Source of the DNA: Shinella granuli | GTDB taxonomy: Bacteria > Pseudomonadota > Alphaproteobacteria > Rhizobiales > Rhizobiaceae | DNA length: 64,000 bases | Assembly: GCF_004341885.1 (NCBI RefSeq) | Contig: NZ_SLVX01000001.1 | Location: forward strand, 496,001 to 560,000 | Direction of reading: 5' to 3' | Notes under the pieces: model-generated | Seen by the model: the letters and a program-made list of their open reading frames with translations, nothing else | Told to the model about the DNA's origin: nothing | Database searches by the model: none | Position numbers and translations under genes: made by a program | In this document: positions 45,097 to 54,358 of the stretch, piece by piece | Numbering within the stretch: the stretch's first letter is position 1 | How the letters are laid out: each line of letters starts with the position of its first letter

Positions 45097-45906
45097 TCAT
45101 GGTTCGGCGTCTTCACGGGCGCCGCGCGCCGCGACCAGCAGCGCGACGGTGGCAAGGACGAGCGAGGCAAGGATCAACAGCGTCGCGATGGCGTTCAATT
45201 CCGGCGAAGTGCCGGCGCGGATCAGCGAGAAGATGTAGACGGGCAGCGTCGTCGAGCCGCCGGTGGCAAGCAGGTTCGAGGTGATGAAGTCGTCCATCGA
45301 GATGAGGAAGGCGAGCATCGCGCCGGAGAAGACGCCCGGAAAGATCAAAGGCAGCGTCACCCGGCGGAAGGTCGTCCAGCGATCGGCATAGAGGTCGGCG
45401 CTCGCCTCTTCCAGATCGAGCGACATGCCCTGCAGGCGGGCGCGGATCGGCAGGAAGGCGAAGGGCGTGCAGAAGGCGGCGTGGGCGACGACGAGCCGCA
45501 GCATGCCGTTCTGGATGTCGAGCAGCGAGAAGAGGATGAGCGTGGCGACGGCAAGCACGATTTCCGGCAGGAGCAGCGGCAGGTTGACGATGGTCTCGGA
45601 AAGCTTGCGGAAGCGCAGGTTCTTGCCGCGGATGATGGCGAGCGCGGCGGAAAGCGCGATGAGGGTGGAGACGGCGGTCGCGATGGCGGCCACCGTCAGC
45701 GAGGTCTTCAGCGCGTTCACCAGCGCGGCATTGTCGAGCGCCGAGCCGTACCATTTGAGCGAAAAGCCCGTCCAGACGCCGGCCACGCGGTTGGCGTTGA
45801 AGGAATAGACGACGATGACCGCGAGCGGGGCATAGAGATAGAGGAAGAAGACGGCGGTGAGGGGCCTGAGGCCCGGATAGCGCTTGACGTCGTGGCTGAT
45901 GCTCAT
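45097..45906 (-). CDS. ABC permease, PotC type
   Basis: A 269-residue permease with six helices. It shows LYAPLAVIVVYSFNANRV at helix 1, then the coupling motif EEASADLYADRWTTFRRVTLPLI and MDDFITSNLLATGG. The start overlaps the preceding permease gene by four bases. Confidence 0.92.
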   Translation of the reverse strand: MSISHDVKRYPGLRPLTAVFFLYLYAPLAVIVVYSFNANRVAGVWTGFSLKWYGSALDNAALVNALKTSLTVAAIATAVSTLIALSAALAIIRGKNLRFRKLSETIVNLPLLLPEIVLAVATLILFSLLDIQNGMLRLVVAHAAFCTPFAFLPIRARLQGMSLDLEEASADLYADRWTTFRRVTLPLIFPGVFSGAMLAFLISMDDFITSNLLATGGSTTLPVYIFSLIRAGTSPELNAIATLLILASLVLATVALLVAARGAREDAEP

Positions 45907-46832
45907 GGCGCCACCTCCCTACGGGCAGCGCGCAGCGACGTGACGATCAGGAAGATCATGACGAGAGCCATCAGCGTCATCGCGATCGCCGCGCCGAAAG
46001 GCCAGTTGCGGCCGCCGCCGAACTGCAGCTGGATCAGCGAGCCCATCATCATCTGCTTGCCGCCGCCCATCAGCGTCGGTTCCAGCACCGCGCCGAGTGA
46101 GGGCACGAAGACGAGGATGGCACCGGCCGTAAGGCCGGGGGCGGTCAACGGCAGGATCACCCGGCGCAGCGTCACCCAGCGGTCGCCGTAGAGGTCGTGC
46201 GAGGCCTCGATCAGCGTGCCGTCCAGCTTCTCGATGGAGGCGAAGACCGGCAGGACCATCAGCGGCATGGCGGTATAGACCATCGCCGTCAGCGTCGCGC
46301 CGTCGTTGAACATGAAGCTCATGCCGGCGGGAAATCCAAGGGTCTCTAAGAGGCGCGGCAGGGTGCCGTCCTTGCCGAGGATGATCATCCAGGCATAGAC
46401 GCGCAGGATCATCGAGACCCAGAACGGCAGCGTCACGAGGTAGACGAGCGCCGCCTTGCGGCCGGGCGGCTGGCGCGAGATGAAATAGGCGACCGGCACG
46501 GCGAAGAGGAGGCAGATCACCGTCGTCGCGCCGGCGAGCAGGAAGGTGCGCCCGATGATCAGGAGGTATTGCGGGGTGAATTCCAGCTCGCCCGTCCAGC
46601 CCTCGTTGAAGAGGATCTGGCGGTAGCCGGCAAGGTTGAGGTCCCAGGCAAAGCCGCCATGGGCGCCGCGCGTGGCGAGCGAGACGGCGGCGATGATGAA
46701 GATCGGCAGGATCAGCGCAAAGCCCATCAGCAGCCGCGACGGCAACAGCCCCCAGAAGGAGAGGTCGTGCCAGAAACGGGCGCGGGGCGCGTGCTCCGTT
46801 TCGGCGGGGGCGTGGAGGGCGCTGTCCGTCAT
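45903..46832 (-). CDS. ABC permease, PotB type
   Basis: A 309-residue permease with six helices and a polar N-terminal extension (residues 1-28). Its coupling motif is EASHDLYGDRWVTLRRVILPLT, and PSLGAVLEPTLMGGGKQ is typical of PotB. Start and stop overlap both neighbours by four bases. Confidence 0.92.
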   Translation of the reverse strand: MTDSALHAPAETEHAPRARFWHDLSFWGLLPSRLLMGFALILPIFIIAAVSLATRGAHGGFAWDLNLAGYRQILFNEGWTGELEFTPQYLLIIGRTFLLAGATTVICLLFAVPVAYFISRQPPGRKAALVYLVTLPFWVSMILRVYAWMIILGKDGTLPRLLETLGFPAGMSFMFNDGATLTAMVYTAMPLMVLPVFASIEKLDGTLIEASHDLYGDRWVTLRRVILPLTAPGLTAGAILVFVPSLGAVLEPTLMGGGKQMMMGSLIQLQFGGGRNWPFGAAIAMTLMALVMIFLIVTSLRAARREVAP

Positions 46833-47920
46833 GCCGCCAGCACCCGCGCCGAACCCGCCACGAAGCCGACCGGAACCGTCGCGCCGAGCGGGATCGTGTC
46901 GCCCTCGCGCGAGGCGTTGCGGCGCGAGGCGCGCAGCTCCGTTCCCGAAACGTCGAGCGTGTAATGGGTGTAGCCGCCCATATAGTTCTTGTTGACGATG
47001 CGGCCTTCGAAGATGAGCCCCTGGGCCTGGTTGCCGAGATTGATCTTTTCCGGGCGCACGGAGAGCGTTGCGCGGCCCCGGGCGGTGGGGCCGGTGGCCG
47101 GCACGGTGATCGACAGGCCGAAGGGCGTGCGGATGGTCGCCTCTCCGCCAGCGGTCTCCAGCACCTCGACTTCCAGGAAATTCGTCTCGCCGACGAAATC
47201 GGCGACGAAGCGGTTTACCGGCTCCTCGTAGATTTCCGTCGGCGTGCCGATCTGCTGCACCTCGCCGCCGCCGAGAACCGCGATGCGGTCGGACATGTCG
47301 AGCGCTTCTTCCTGATCGTGCGTGACGAAGACGAAGGTGATGCCGGTGTCGCGCTGGAGCGTGCGCAACTCGTCGCGCATCGCCTGGCGCAGCTTCAGGT
47401 CGAGCGCCGAAAGCGGCTCGTCGAGCAGCAGCACCTCCGGCTCGGGCGCAAGCGCGCGGGCGAGCGCGATGCGCTGGCGCTGGCCGCCGGAAAGCTGGGC
47501 GGGCCTGCGCCTGGCCATCGGGCCCATATGCACGCGCTCCAGCATCTCGCCGACGCGGTTTTTGATGCGCGCCTGCTCCCAGCCGAGGTTTTCGAGGCCG
47601 TAGGCGACGTTCTGCTCCAGCGTCATGTGCGGGAAGAGCGCGTAGCTCTGGAACACGGTGTTGACCCGCCTCCTGTGCGGCGGGATGGCGACGACCTCCT
47701 TGCCGTTGAGGAGGATCGAGCCCGAATCCGGGCTTTCGAAACCGGCCAGCATGCGCAGGAGCGTGGTCTTGCCGCAGCCGGACGGGCCGAGCATCGTGAA
47801 GAACTCGTTGCTGCCGATGTCGAAGCTGACCGATTTCAGCGCCTGGTAGGCCCCGAAGCTCTTGGAGACCGATTTCACTTCGATGGCCTTTTGGGCTCCA
47901 GTGGAATGGGGCTGGGTCAT
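46829..47920 (-). CDS. ABC ATPase, PotA type
   Basis: A 363-residue ATPase. It has Walker A GPSGCGKTT, Q-loop VFQSYALFPHM, signature LSGGQRQRIALARAL and Walker B VLLLDEPLSALD; the C-terminal TOBE domain starts after about residue 245 (VSGTELRASRRN lies within it). The ATG at 47920 follows GAGGAACACGGC; a longer upstream frame into the dehydrogenase gene is discarded. It lies ten bases after the TMADH-family stop. Confidence 0.94.
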   Translation of the reverse strand: MTQPHSTGAQKAIEVKSVSKSFGAYQALKSVSFDIGSNEFFTMLGPSGCGKTTLLRMLAGFESPDSGSILLNGKEVVAIPPHRRRVNTVFQSYALFPHMTLEQNVAYGLENLGWEQARIKNRVGEMLERVHMGPMARRRPAQLSGGQRQRIALARALAPEPEVLLLDEPLSALDLKLRQAMRDELRTLQRDTGITFVFVTHDQEEALDMSDRIAVLGGGEVQQIGTPTEIYEEPVNRFVADFVGETNFLEVEVLETAGGEATIRTPFGLSITVPATGPTARGRATLSVRPEKINLGNQAQGLIFEGRIVNKNYMGGYTHYTLDVSGTELRASRRNASREGDTIPLGATVPVGFVAGSARVLAA

Positions 47921-47930
47921 GCCGTGTTCC

Positions 47931-50012
47931 TCACGCCGGTTCGAGCTGGGTGACTTCGCGGCGGAAGGGCAGGGCATCGCCGATGTCGGGCGTGTCCAGT
48001 TCCCGCGCATAGCGGTGGCCGGCATAGGTCGCCCAGGCGATCGGCGCGGGGGCGCTCGCATCGCCGATGATCTCGACCGTCCTGATGCCGGCGTCCCGCC
48101 AGTCCGCCTGGCGGGCGAGGAGGTCGTTGTAGAGCGCGTCCTCGGAAAGGCGCGAGGCGACCATGACGACGGCGTCGCAGCCGATGGCCTTGCGGCGGCC
48201 GGTATAGGTGCAGTTCGTTTCGACCTCGCCGGCGCGGATGGCGGTGACGCCGCGGTTGAGGCGGATATCGACGCCGAGATCGTCGAGGCGCACATGGATC
48301 GCGCCCTGTTCCAGCGTGTTGCGCGTCCAGTCGGAGACATAGGCCGAGGGCGTGACGAGGATGACCGTCGCGCCGGCCTTCGCCATCACCTCGGCCATGA
48401 CGCCGCCCATGTAGTAGTGGTCGTCGTCATAGACGACGACGGTCTTGCCCGCGAGGTTTTCGGGATGGATCTTCGCCATGATGTCGTCGGGCGTCCAGAG
48501 CGTCATCCCCGGGTCGATCGGCATGGGCACGACATGCTGGCGGGCGACGCCGTCGCGGCGCCAGTGCGAGCCGGTGGCGATGGCGACATGCTCGAAGCCG
48601 AAGCCCAGCACGTCCTCGGCGGTCAGGCGGCTGTCGAAATAGGTCTCGACATTGGTGCGCTGGGAAATCTGGTACTGGCGGTAATCGACGACGCGGCCCC
48701 AGGCGGAAAGGCCGGGCAGCAGCCGTTCGCGGGCAACACGGCCGCCGAGCGTGGTGGTGGCCTCGGCCAGCGTCACGTCATAGCCGCGCAGCGCGAGCGC
48801 CCTTGTCGCCTCCAGCCCAGCCGGGCCGGCGCCGACGACGAGCACGGTCTGGCTCTCGCCCTTCGCGTTCATGCGCTCGGGATGCCAGCCCTTGCGCCAT
48901 TCCTCCATGAAGGTCGGGTTCTGCGTGCAGCGGCTGATCGACATGGTCATGTCGCCGGTGATGCACATGTTGCAGCCGATGCATTCGCGGATGTCCTCGA
49001 TGCGACCCTCCTCGATCTTCTTCGGCAGGAAGGGATCGGCGATGGAGGGACGGGCGCAGCCGATGAAGTCGAGCACGCCCTGGCGGATCATGCGCGCCAT
49101 CACGTCCGGCGAGGTGAAGCGGCCGACGCCGACGACGGGTTTCGTCGAGAGTTCCCGGATGCCCTTCACCAGGATTTCCTGCGCCCCCTCCTCCTTGAAG
49201 CGGGAGGGGCCGGAACAGTCCTCCCAGGCGCCATGCGCGAGGTCCCAGAGATCCGGCAGGTCGGCGTTCATCTCGACGAATTCGCGCACCTCGGCATTGG
49301 AGAAGCCGAGCTCGCCGATGGTCTCGTCGAGGCTGACGCGCATGGTGATCGCGGTCGTGTCGCCGACGGCCTCGCGGATATCGGCCACCACCTCGCGGGC
49401 GAAGCGCGAGCGGTTTTCCAGGCTCCCGCCATAGTCGTCGGTGCGCTGGTTGGTGGCGCGCGACAGGAAGTGCTGGAAGATGCCGAAGCCGTGCGCGCCG
49501 TAAAGACAGATGAGGTCGAAGCCGGCGATCTTCGAGCGCTTGGCCGCGTTGACGAACCAGCGGCGCAGATTCCTGATATCGGTGCGGTCGAGCGCGCGGG
49601 CCTGCACCGGGTCGTTGGTGAAGGTGCGGATCGGCAGCGCGGAGGGGGCGAGCGGCACTTCCTTCGTATAGAAGTTCGGGCCGTTGATGCCGGAATAGGC
49701 GAGCTGGATGCCGGCGAGGGCGCCATGCACCTTCATCGCGTCGGACATGCGGCGCAGGCCCGGAATGTCCTTGTCTTCCCACAGGCGCAGCTCGATGAAG
49801 GGCGTGATCTCCGAGGTGTGGTGCATCTCGGTCTGCTCGGTGAAGATGACGCCCCAGCCGCCCTCGGACTTGATGCCGCGCATGGCCGCGGCCGCGGACG
49901 GATCGCGATAGCCGCCGCCGTTGCAGTGCGGCACCTGATAGAACCGGTTTTTCGCGACATGCGGGCCGATCGCGAGGGGCTCGAACAGGATGTCGTATTT
50001 GGCGTCACACAT
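47931..50012 (-). CDS. Trimethylamine-dehydrogenase-family amine demethylase/dehydrogenase
   Basis: A 693-residue FMN/4Fe-4S/ADP flavoprotein that aligns along its length with trimethylamine dehydrogenase (TMADH). Cys30, the covalent FMN site, is kept in YQVPHCNGG; LYGAH keeps the catalytic Tyr and His; the cluster motif is CIGCNMC plus a later Cys; VLVVGAGPAGLEA is the C-terminal nucleotide fold. Substrate-cage residue Tyr60 is Gln, as reported in dimethylamine dehydrogenase, and Trp105 is Ala, a larger pocket. A bulkier N-methylated compound, such as an N-methyl amino acid, is therefore likely. It heads an eight-gene operon. Confidence 0.9.
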   Translation of the reverse strand: MCDAKYDILFEPLAIGPHVAKNRFYQVPHCNGGGYRDPSAAAAMRGIKSEGGWGVIFTEQTEMHHTSEITPFIELRLWEDKDIPGLRRMSDAMKVHGALAGIQLAYSGINGPNFYTKEVPLAPSALPIRTFTNDPVQARALDRTDIRNLRRWFVNAAKRSKIAGFDLICLYGAHGFGIFQHFLSRATNQRTDDYGGSLENRSRFAREVVADIREAVGDTTAITMRVSLDETIGELGFSNAEVREFVEMNADLPDLWDLAHGAWEDCSGPSRFKEEGAQEILVKGIRELSTKPVVGVGRFTSPDVMARMIRQGVLDFIGCARPSIADPFLPKKIEEGRIEDIRECIGCNMCITGDMTMSISRCTQNPTFMEEWRKGWHPERMNAKGESQTVLVVGAGPAGLEATRALALRGYDVTLAEATTTLGGRVARERLLPGLSAWGRVVDYRQYQISQRTNVETYFDSRLTAEDVLGFGFEHVAIATGSHWRRDGVARQHVVPMPIDPGMTLWTPDDIMAKIHPENLAGKTVVVYDDDHYYMGGVMAEVMAKAGATVILVTPSAYVSDWTRNTLEQGAIHVRLDDLGVDIRLNRGVTAIRAGEVETNCTYTGRRKAIGCDAVVMVASRLSEDALYNDLLARQADWRDAGIRTVEIIGDASAPAPIAWATYAGHRYARELDTPDIGDALPFRREVTQLEPA

Positions 50013-50199
50013 GGCAATCCTCGGGGTTTGTGCGGCTATAGGATTGGCGGAAGGGCTTCGGGTAAATGATGCGTTCCGGAAGCATGGATTAGGTTCAGGC
50101 TAATCGAGACCGGCCGTGTGGCGGCCCGGTTTTCCCGATCGGGGCGAGATTATTCAGCGGCTTGAAAAATATCTTTTGATTTCAGTCAATTATGAAAAG

Positions 50200-50236
50200 G
50201 ATGGGCGCCGGATCCCGCGGTGGAGAACCGGCGCCC
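50200..50236 (-). terminator. Terminator after the aldehyde dehydrogenase gene
   Basis: GGGCGCCGG (50203-50211) pairs with CCGGCGCCC (50228-50236); on the minus strand CATCCTTTTC follows. It lies 47 bases after the stop codon. The rest of the gap to 50013 presumably holds the promoter of the TMADH-family operon, not identified. Confidence 0.65.
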
Positions 50237-50282
50237 TTGATGGCTGAGATCCGGGCGCGGCGAAGGCCCGGTGGATCGGTGC

Positions 50283-51764
50283 CTAGTATTTCACCCACAC
50301 GGTCTTGAGCGCGCAGTATTTGTCGAAGCTGTGAAGGGAAAGGTCGCGGCCGAAGCCGGACTGCTTCATGCCGCCGAAGGGCGTCATGGCCGAGAGCGCG
50401 TCGACCGTGTTGACCGAAACCGTCCCGGCATGGAGGCGATCGGAAACGCAGAGCGCGCGCGAAAGGTCCTTCGTCCAGACGGAGGCGGCCAGGCCGTATT
50501 CGCTGTCGTTGGCCATGCGCAGCGCCTCCTCGTCGCTGTCGAAGGGCGTGATGGCGAGCACGGGGCCGAAGATCTCCTCCCGCGCGATGCGGGCATCCGG
50601 CGCGACCTCGTTGAAGATCGTCGGCCGGATATAGCAATCCGAGCCGTCGCGCGTCTCGCGCTGGCCGCCATGGGCGAGGCGGGCCTCCTTGCGGCCGATC
50701 TCGATATAGGAGGCGACGCGGTCGGCATGGGCCTTTTCGACGAGCGGGCCCATGCGGGTCGCCGGGTCGAGCGGGTCGCCGAGCGGCCAGGCGGCGGTGG
50801 CGGCGATCACCTTCTGCGTGAATTCCTCCTGCACGGAGCGGTGCACCAGCAGGCGCGAATTGGCCGAGCACACCTCGCCGGAATTGAACAGGATGCCGAA
50901 GGCCGCCATCTCGGCCGCCTTGTCGAGATCGGCGTCGGCGAAGACGAGGTTCGGCGACTTGCCGCCGGTCTCCAGCCAGACCTGCTTCATGTTGCTTTGC
51001 CCGGCATAGGTCATGAAGAGCTTGCCGACCTTGGTCGAGCCGGTGAAGACCAGCGCATCGACATCCGCATGCAGGCCGAGCGCCCGGCCGGCATCCTCGC
51101 CATAGCCGGGCACGACGTTGAGCACGCCGTCCGGCAGGCCGGCCTCGGAGGCGAGTTCGGCCAGCATCAGGGCGGAGAGCGGCGATTGTTCGGCCGGTTT
51201 CAGCACCACGCAATTGCCCGTGGCGAGCGCCGGCGCGAGCTTCCACGTCGCCATGTCGAGCGGGAAGTTCCACGGCACCACGGCGCCGATGACGCCGAGC
51301 GGCACGCGGCGGATCAGGGCGAGATCGCCGCGGCCGGTGGGGGCGATCTCGTCATAGAGCTTGTCGATGGCCTCGGCGTGCCATTGGAAGAAATGGGCCG
51401 AACCGGGGGCGTCGATGGTCGAGCTGTCGCCGATCGGCTTGCCGACGTCGAGCGTCTCGAGAAGGGCCAGTTCCGGAATGTTGTCGCGGATGAGGGCGGC
51501 CAGGCGCAGCAGCACCTCCTTGCGCTCGGCCGGCGACCTGCCCGACCAGCGGCCGTCGTCGAAGGCGCGGCGGGCGGATGCCACGGCGATGTCGATATCC
51601 TCGGCGGTGCCGCGGGAAACGGCGGTCAGGACTTCGGCATTGGCCGGGTTCACGGTCTCGAACCGGCCGCCCTTCGCCGCGTCGCGAAAGCCGCCGTCGA
51701 TATAGAGGCCGTTGCGGAATTTCAGGCGTGCCGCGCGTTCGCGCCAATCGGTGGTCGTCGTCAT
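50283..51764 (-). CDS. NAD(P)+-dependent aldehyde dehydrogenase (PuuC-like)
   Basis: A 493-residue aldehyde dehydrogenase resembling gamma-glutamyl-aminobutyraldehyde or betaine-aldehyde enzymes. VVPWNFPLDMATWKLAPAL, FTGSTKVGK, the catalytic Glu in LETGGKSPNL and the nucleophile Cys in SGEVCSANSR are all present. AAAGG precedes ATG 51764. Its start overlaps the LysR stop by four bases, so both are on one transcript. It probably oxidises an amino-aldehyde from the amine pathway. Confidence 0.92.
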   Translation of the reverse strand: MTTTTDWRERAARLKFRNGLYIDGGFRDAAKGGRFETVNPANAEVLTAVSRGTAEDIDIAVASARRAFDDGRWSGRSPAERKEVLLRLAALIRDNIPELALLETLDVGKPIGDSSTIDAPGSAHFFQWHAEAIDKLYDEIAPTGRGDLALIRRVPLGVIGAVVPWNFPLDMATWKLAPALATGNCVVLKPAEQSPLSALMLAELASEAGLPDGVLNVVPGYGEDAGRALGLHADVDALVFTGSTKVGKLFMTYAGQSNMKQVWLETGGKSPNLVFADADLDKAAEMAAFGILFNSGEVCSANSRLLVHRSVQEEFTQKVIAATAAWPLGDPLDPATRMGPLVEKAHADRVASYIEIGRKEARLAHGGQRETRDGSDCYIRPTIFNEVAPDARIAREEIFGPVLAITPFDSDEEALRMANDSEYGLAASVWTKDLSRALCVSDRLHAGTVSVNTVDALSAMTPFGGMKQSGFGRDLSLHSFDKYCALKTVWVKY

Positions 51765-52720
51765 GAACTGCCTTTCTCTTGCTGAGGGTCGTCGGCGCAA
51801 ACCGGCAGGTCCATGCCCATGCCGCGGATCGTCTCGCCGCAGAAATCGATGAAGCGCCGGACGGTGAGCGCCGGGGTCGCGCCGGCCATCGAGAGGATGC
51901 CCATGCGCATGGGGCGCAGGTTCCCGGTCAGCGGCACGAAGGTGAGCCGGCCGCCATCCAGCGCATAGGTGGAAACCGGCCTGATATTGGCGATGGAATA
52001 GCCGAAGCGGTTGGCGACCATGGCGCGCATGACGGACATGTCGCGCGTGCGCTCGGCGATATGGGGCGTCACGCCGGCCTCGCGGAAGAGCGAGAGGAAA
52101 TAGGCCGAGCTGTGCGGCAGGTCGAGCAGGATCATCGGATGGGGGGCGAGCTCCTCCACCGTCACGCCGCGACGGCCGGCCAGCGGATGGTCCTCGTGCA
52201 GCACCGCGTAGGGCGGCAGCACGGCAAGCTCGTGGAAGGTCACGTCGGCGGGAATGTCGAGGTCGTAGCTGAGCGCGATGTCGAAGCGCGCCATGCGCAG
52301 GCCTTCGAGGATGCGCGCCTGGTCGCGCTCGTACTGGAAGAAATCGACGTCGGGATAGACATCGGAAAAGGCGCGGCGCAGCGAGGGGATGACGGCCTGC
52401 GCGAAGGTGACGAGACAGGCGACATGCAGCGGCCCGCGCACCTGGCCGGTCAGCTCGTTGGAAAGGGCGTTGAGCTTGGCGGCTTCCGAGAGGATCTGCC
52501 GTGCCTGCGCGACGAAGCTGTGGCCGGCCTGCGTCAGCGACAGGCCATGGGCGTGGCGGCGCACGAAGAGATTGATGCCGAATTCCTTCTCGAGCTGCGA
52601 GATCGCGGCCGAGACGGACGGGGCCGATACGTTCACCCGTTCGGCCGCCTCCGTGACCGAGCCGAATTCCCCGACCGCGACGAGATATTCCAGTTGCCGG
52701 AGCGTGAAGCGCAACACCAT
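51761..52720 (-). CDS. LysR-family transcriptional regulator
   Basis: A 319-residue LysR protein: TLRQLEYLVAVGEFGSVTEA, VNVSAPSVSAAISQLEKEFG as recognition helix, then the two-lobed effector domain. AGGGGAACAGAC stands before ATG 52720; a longer frame to 52834 is discarded. Unusually for LysR genes it is not divergent from its likely target but overlaps the aldehyde dehydrogenase start, so it is probably transcribed with it. Confidence 0.93.
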   Translation of the reverse strand: MVLRFTLRQLEYLVAVGEFGSVTEAAERVNVSAPSVSAAISQLEKEFGINLFVRRHAHGLSLTQAGHSFVAQARQILSEAAKLNALSNELTGQVRGPLHVACLVTFAQAVIPSLRRAFSDVYPDVDFFQYERDQARILEGLRMARFDIALSYDLDIPADVTFHELAVLPPYAVLHEDHPLAGRRGVTVEELAPHPMILLDLPHSSAYFLSLFREAGVTPHIAERTRDMSVMRAMVANRFGYSIANIRPVSTYALDGGRLTFVPLTGNLRPMRMGILSMAGATPALTVRRFIDFCGETIRGMGMDLPVCADDPQQEKGSS

Positions 52721-52878
52721 GTCTGTTCCCCTGTTGAGGCGCCAATTAAGGAACAGATTCGCACGCGCGGAAAGGGTGCGCGCCTCGGGGCTGTGGACGG
52801 CAGGGTCGTCCTCGGGGGCGGGATGTCGGTTCATGGCATGCTCGCTTCCTCCTTGCGGGCGGCCGGTGCCGGTGCCTT

Positions 52879-54135
52879 TCAGGAGGCCGCGGCGGCGGCG
52901 GCGGTTCTCTCTGCGCTGCGATGCTCGGCGATGTAGCCGGCAAGGTAGTCCGCATCGTGCCAGCAGCCCCAGATGAAGGAGGAGGCACGGCGCGAGAGCC
53001 AGGGCAGGCCGACGAAGAAGAGACCGGGCACTTTGGAGACGCCGCGGTCGTGGATGGGGCGGCCCTTCTCGTCGAGCGCGTCGAGCTTCAGCCAGCCGTA
53101 GTCGACCGCATAGCCCGTCGCCCAGATGATGGTGCTTATGCCGGCTTCCTTGAGGTCCAGCGTAAGGATCGGATCGGTCAGGCAGGCCGGATCCGGCTCC
53201 TTGCGGCGCGCCTCGGGCTCCTCCGGCAGGTCGAGATGGTTTTCGGCCACATAGGCGTCGGCGCGATCGAGCAGGGAGAGGTGATTGGCATCGCCCCGCG
53301 CAATGTTCTCCTCAAGATCGGCGGCGACATGCAGCACGCCGCCCGCAAACCGCTCCGCCCGGCCGAGCAGCGTCATGCCGCGATTGCCGAGGCGGCGGAA
53401 ATCGACGGTGTTGCCGCCATAGGCGCCGCTGACGGCGATGGTGACGTGTTCGGTGTTCGGCGCGGGCACCTTGAGGTCCCAGATGCCGAGCACGCCGAGC
53501 CACCAGCAGAAGTCCTTGCCGCGATAGCGCCGCGGCGGCCGGTCGTGCGGGCCGATGGAAAGGTAGACGCGCCGGCCGGACCGCAGCAGTTCTTCGGCGA
53601 TCTGCGTGCCGGAGGAGCCGGCGCCGATCACCAGCACCGCGCCCTCGGGCAGCCGGCCGGGATTGCGGTAGGCGTTGGAATGGATCTGCGTGAGGCCCGC
53701 TTGCGCCGGCACGAGGGCGGGCATGACCGGGCGCTGGAAGGCGCCGGTGGCGGAGACCACGTTCCGCGCCTCGATCACGCCGTCGGAGGTTTCGACGCGG
53801 AAGGTGTCGCCCTCCTTGCGCACGGACCGCACTTCGACGCCGCAGCGGATCGGCGCCTTGATCTGTTCCGCATAGGTCACGAAGTAGTCCGCCACCTGCT
53901 CCTTCGGGGCGAAGGCGTCGTCGTGGAGGCCGGCGAAGGTCAGGCCGGGGAAACGATCGTGCCAGGCCGGGCCGTTGGCGACGAGGCTGTCCCAGCGGGC
54001 GGTGCGCCAGCTTTCGGCGATGCGGGCCTTTTCGAGCACGAGATGGGCAATGCCGCGCCTGCCGAGATGTTCGCTCATCGCCACGCCCGCCTGACCGGCA
54101 CCGATGACGAGCGTATCCACTTTTTCCACTGCCAT
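52879..54135 (-). CDS. Flavin-containing monooxygenase-like protein
   Basis: A 418-residue FAD/NADP-binding enzyme. FAD site GAGQAG at about residues 12-17; NADP site GAGSSG at about 172-177; ATGAFQRP and ATGYAVDYGW mark the FMO fold. The strict FMO fingerprint is not clearly seen, so it may be a CzcO/YUCCA-like oxidoreductase. AAGGAAAGCGGC precedes ATG. The C-terminus ends in a run of Ala. In this cluster it could oxygenate an amine, an inference from context. Confidence 0.85.
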   Translation of the reverse strand: MAVEKVDTLVIGAGQAGVAMSEHLGRRGIAHLVLEKARIAESWRTARWDSLVANGPAWHDRFPGLTFAGLHDDAFAPKEQVADYFVTYAEQIKAPIRCGVEVRSVRKEGDTFRVETSDGVIEARNVVSATGAFQRPVMPALVPAQAGLTQIHSNAYRNPGRLPEGAVLVIGAGSSGTQIAEELLRSGRRVYLSIGPHDRPPRRYRGKDFCWWLGVLGIWDLKVPAPNTEHVTIAVSGAYGGNTVDFRRLGNRGMTLLGRAERFAGGVLHVAADLEENIARGDANHLSLLDRADAYVAENHLDLPEEPEARRKEPDPACLTDPILTLDLKEAGISTIIWATGYAVDYGWLKLDALDEKGRPIHDRGVSKVPGLFFVGLPWLSRRASSFIWGCWHDADYLAGYIAEHRSAERTAAAAAAS

Positions 54136-54358
54136 GCCGCTTTCCTTCCCGTTTCCGGAGCACCGGCCCGGCGACCGGCCCTTACCGCTGTGTCGGGGTC
54201 GATGTGTAGTGGAAGGCGGAAAGCGCCGACATGAGCGTTTGATTCAGCGCTGATTAGGCGGCCGCTAAGCTGCGCGCGTTTTGCCGGGGCCTCCGTGGGC
54301 GCCGGTGGATTGACGGGGTCTTGCCGGATGCGCCCCGGCGCGCCGCCGGGGCAGGTCG

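Noticed and set aside
47931-50012. Naming the enzyme dimethylamine dehydrogenase because of Gln60
   Set aside because: Trp105 of the cage is Ala rather than an aromatic residue, so the substrate is probably different; only the family is named.
47862-50069. Long plus-strand open frame opposite the TMADH-family gene
   Set aside because: Shadow of the real minus-strand gene; composition and lack of motifs show it is not coding. Similar shadows at 39119-41452 and 2539-4281 were dropped.
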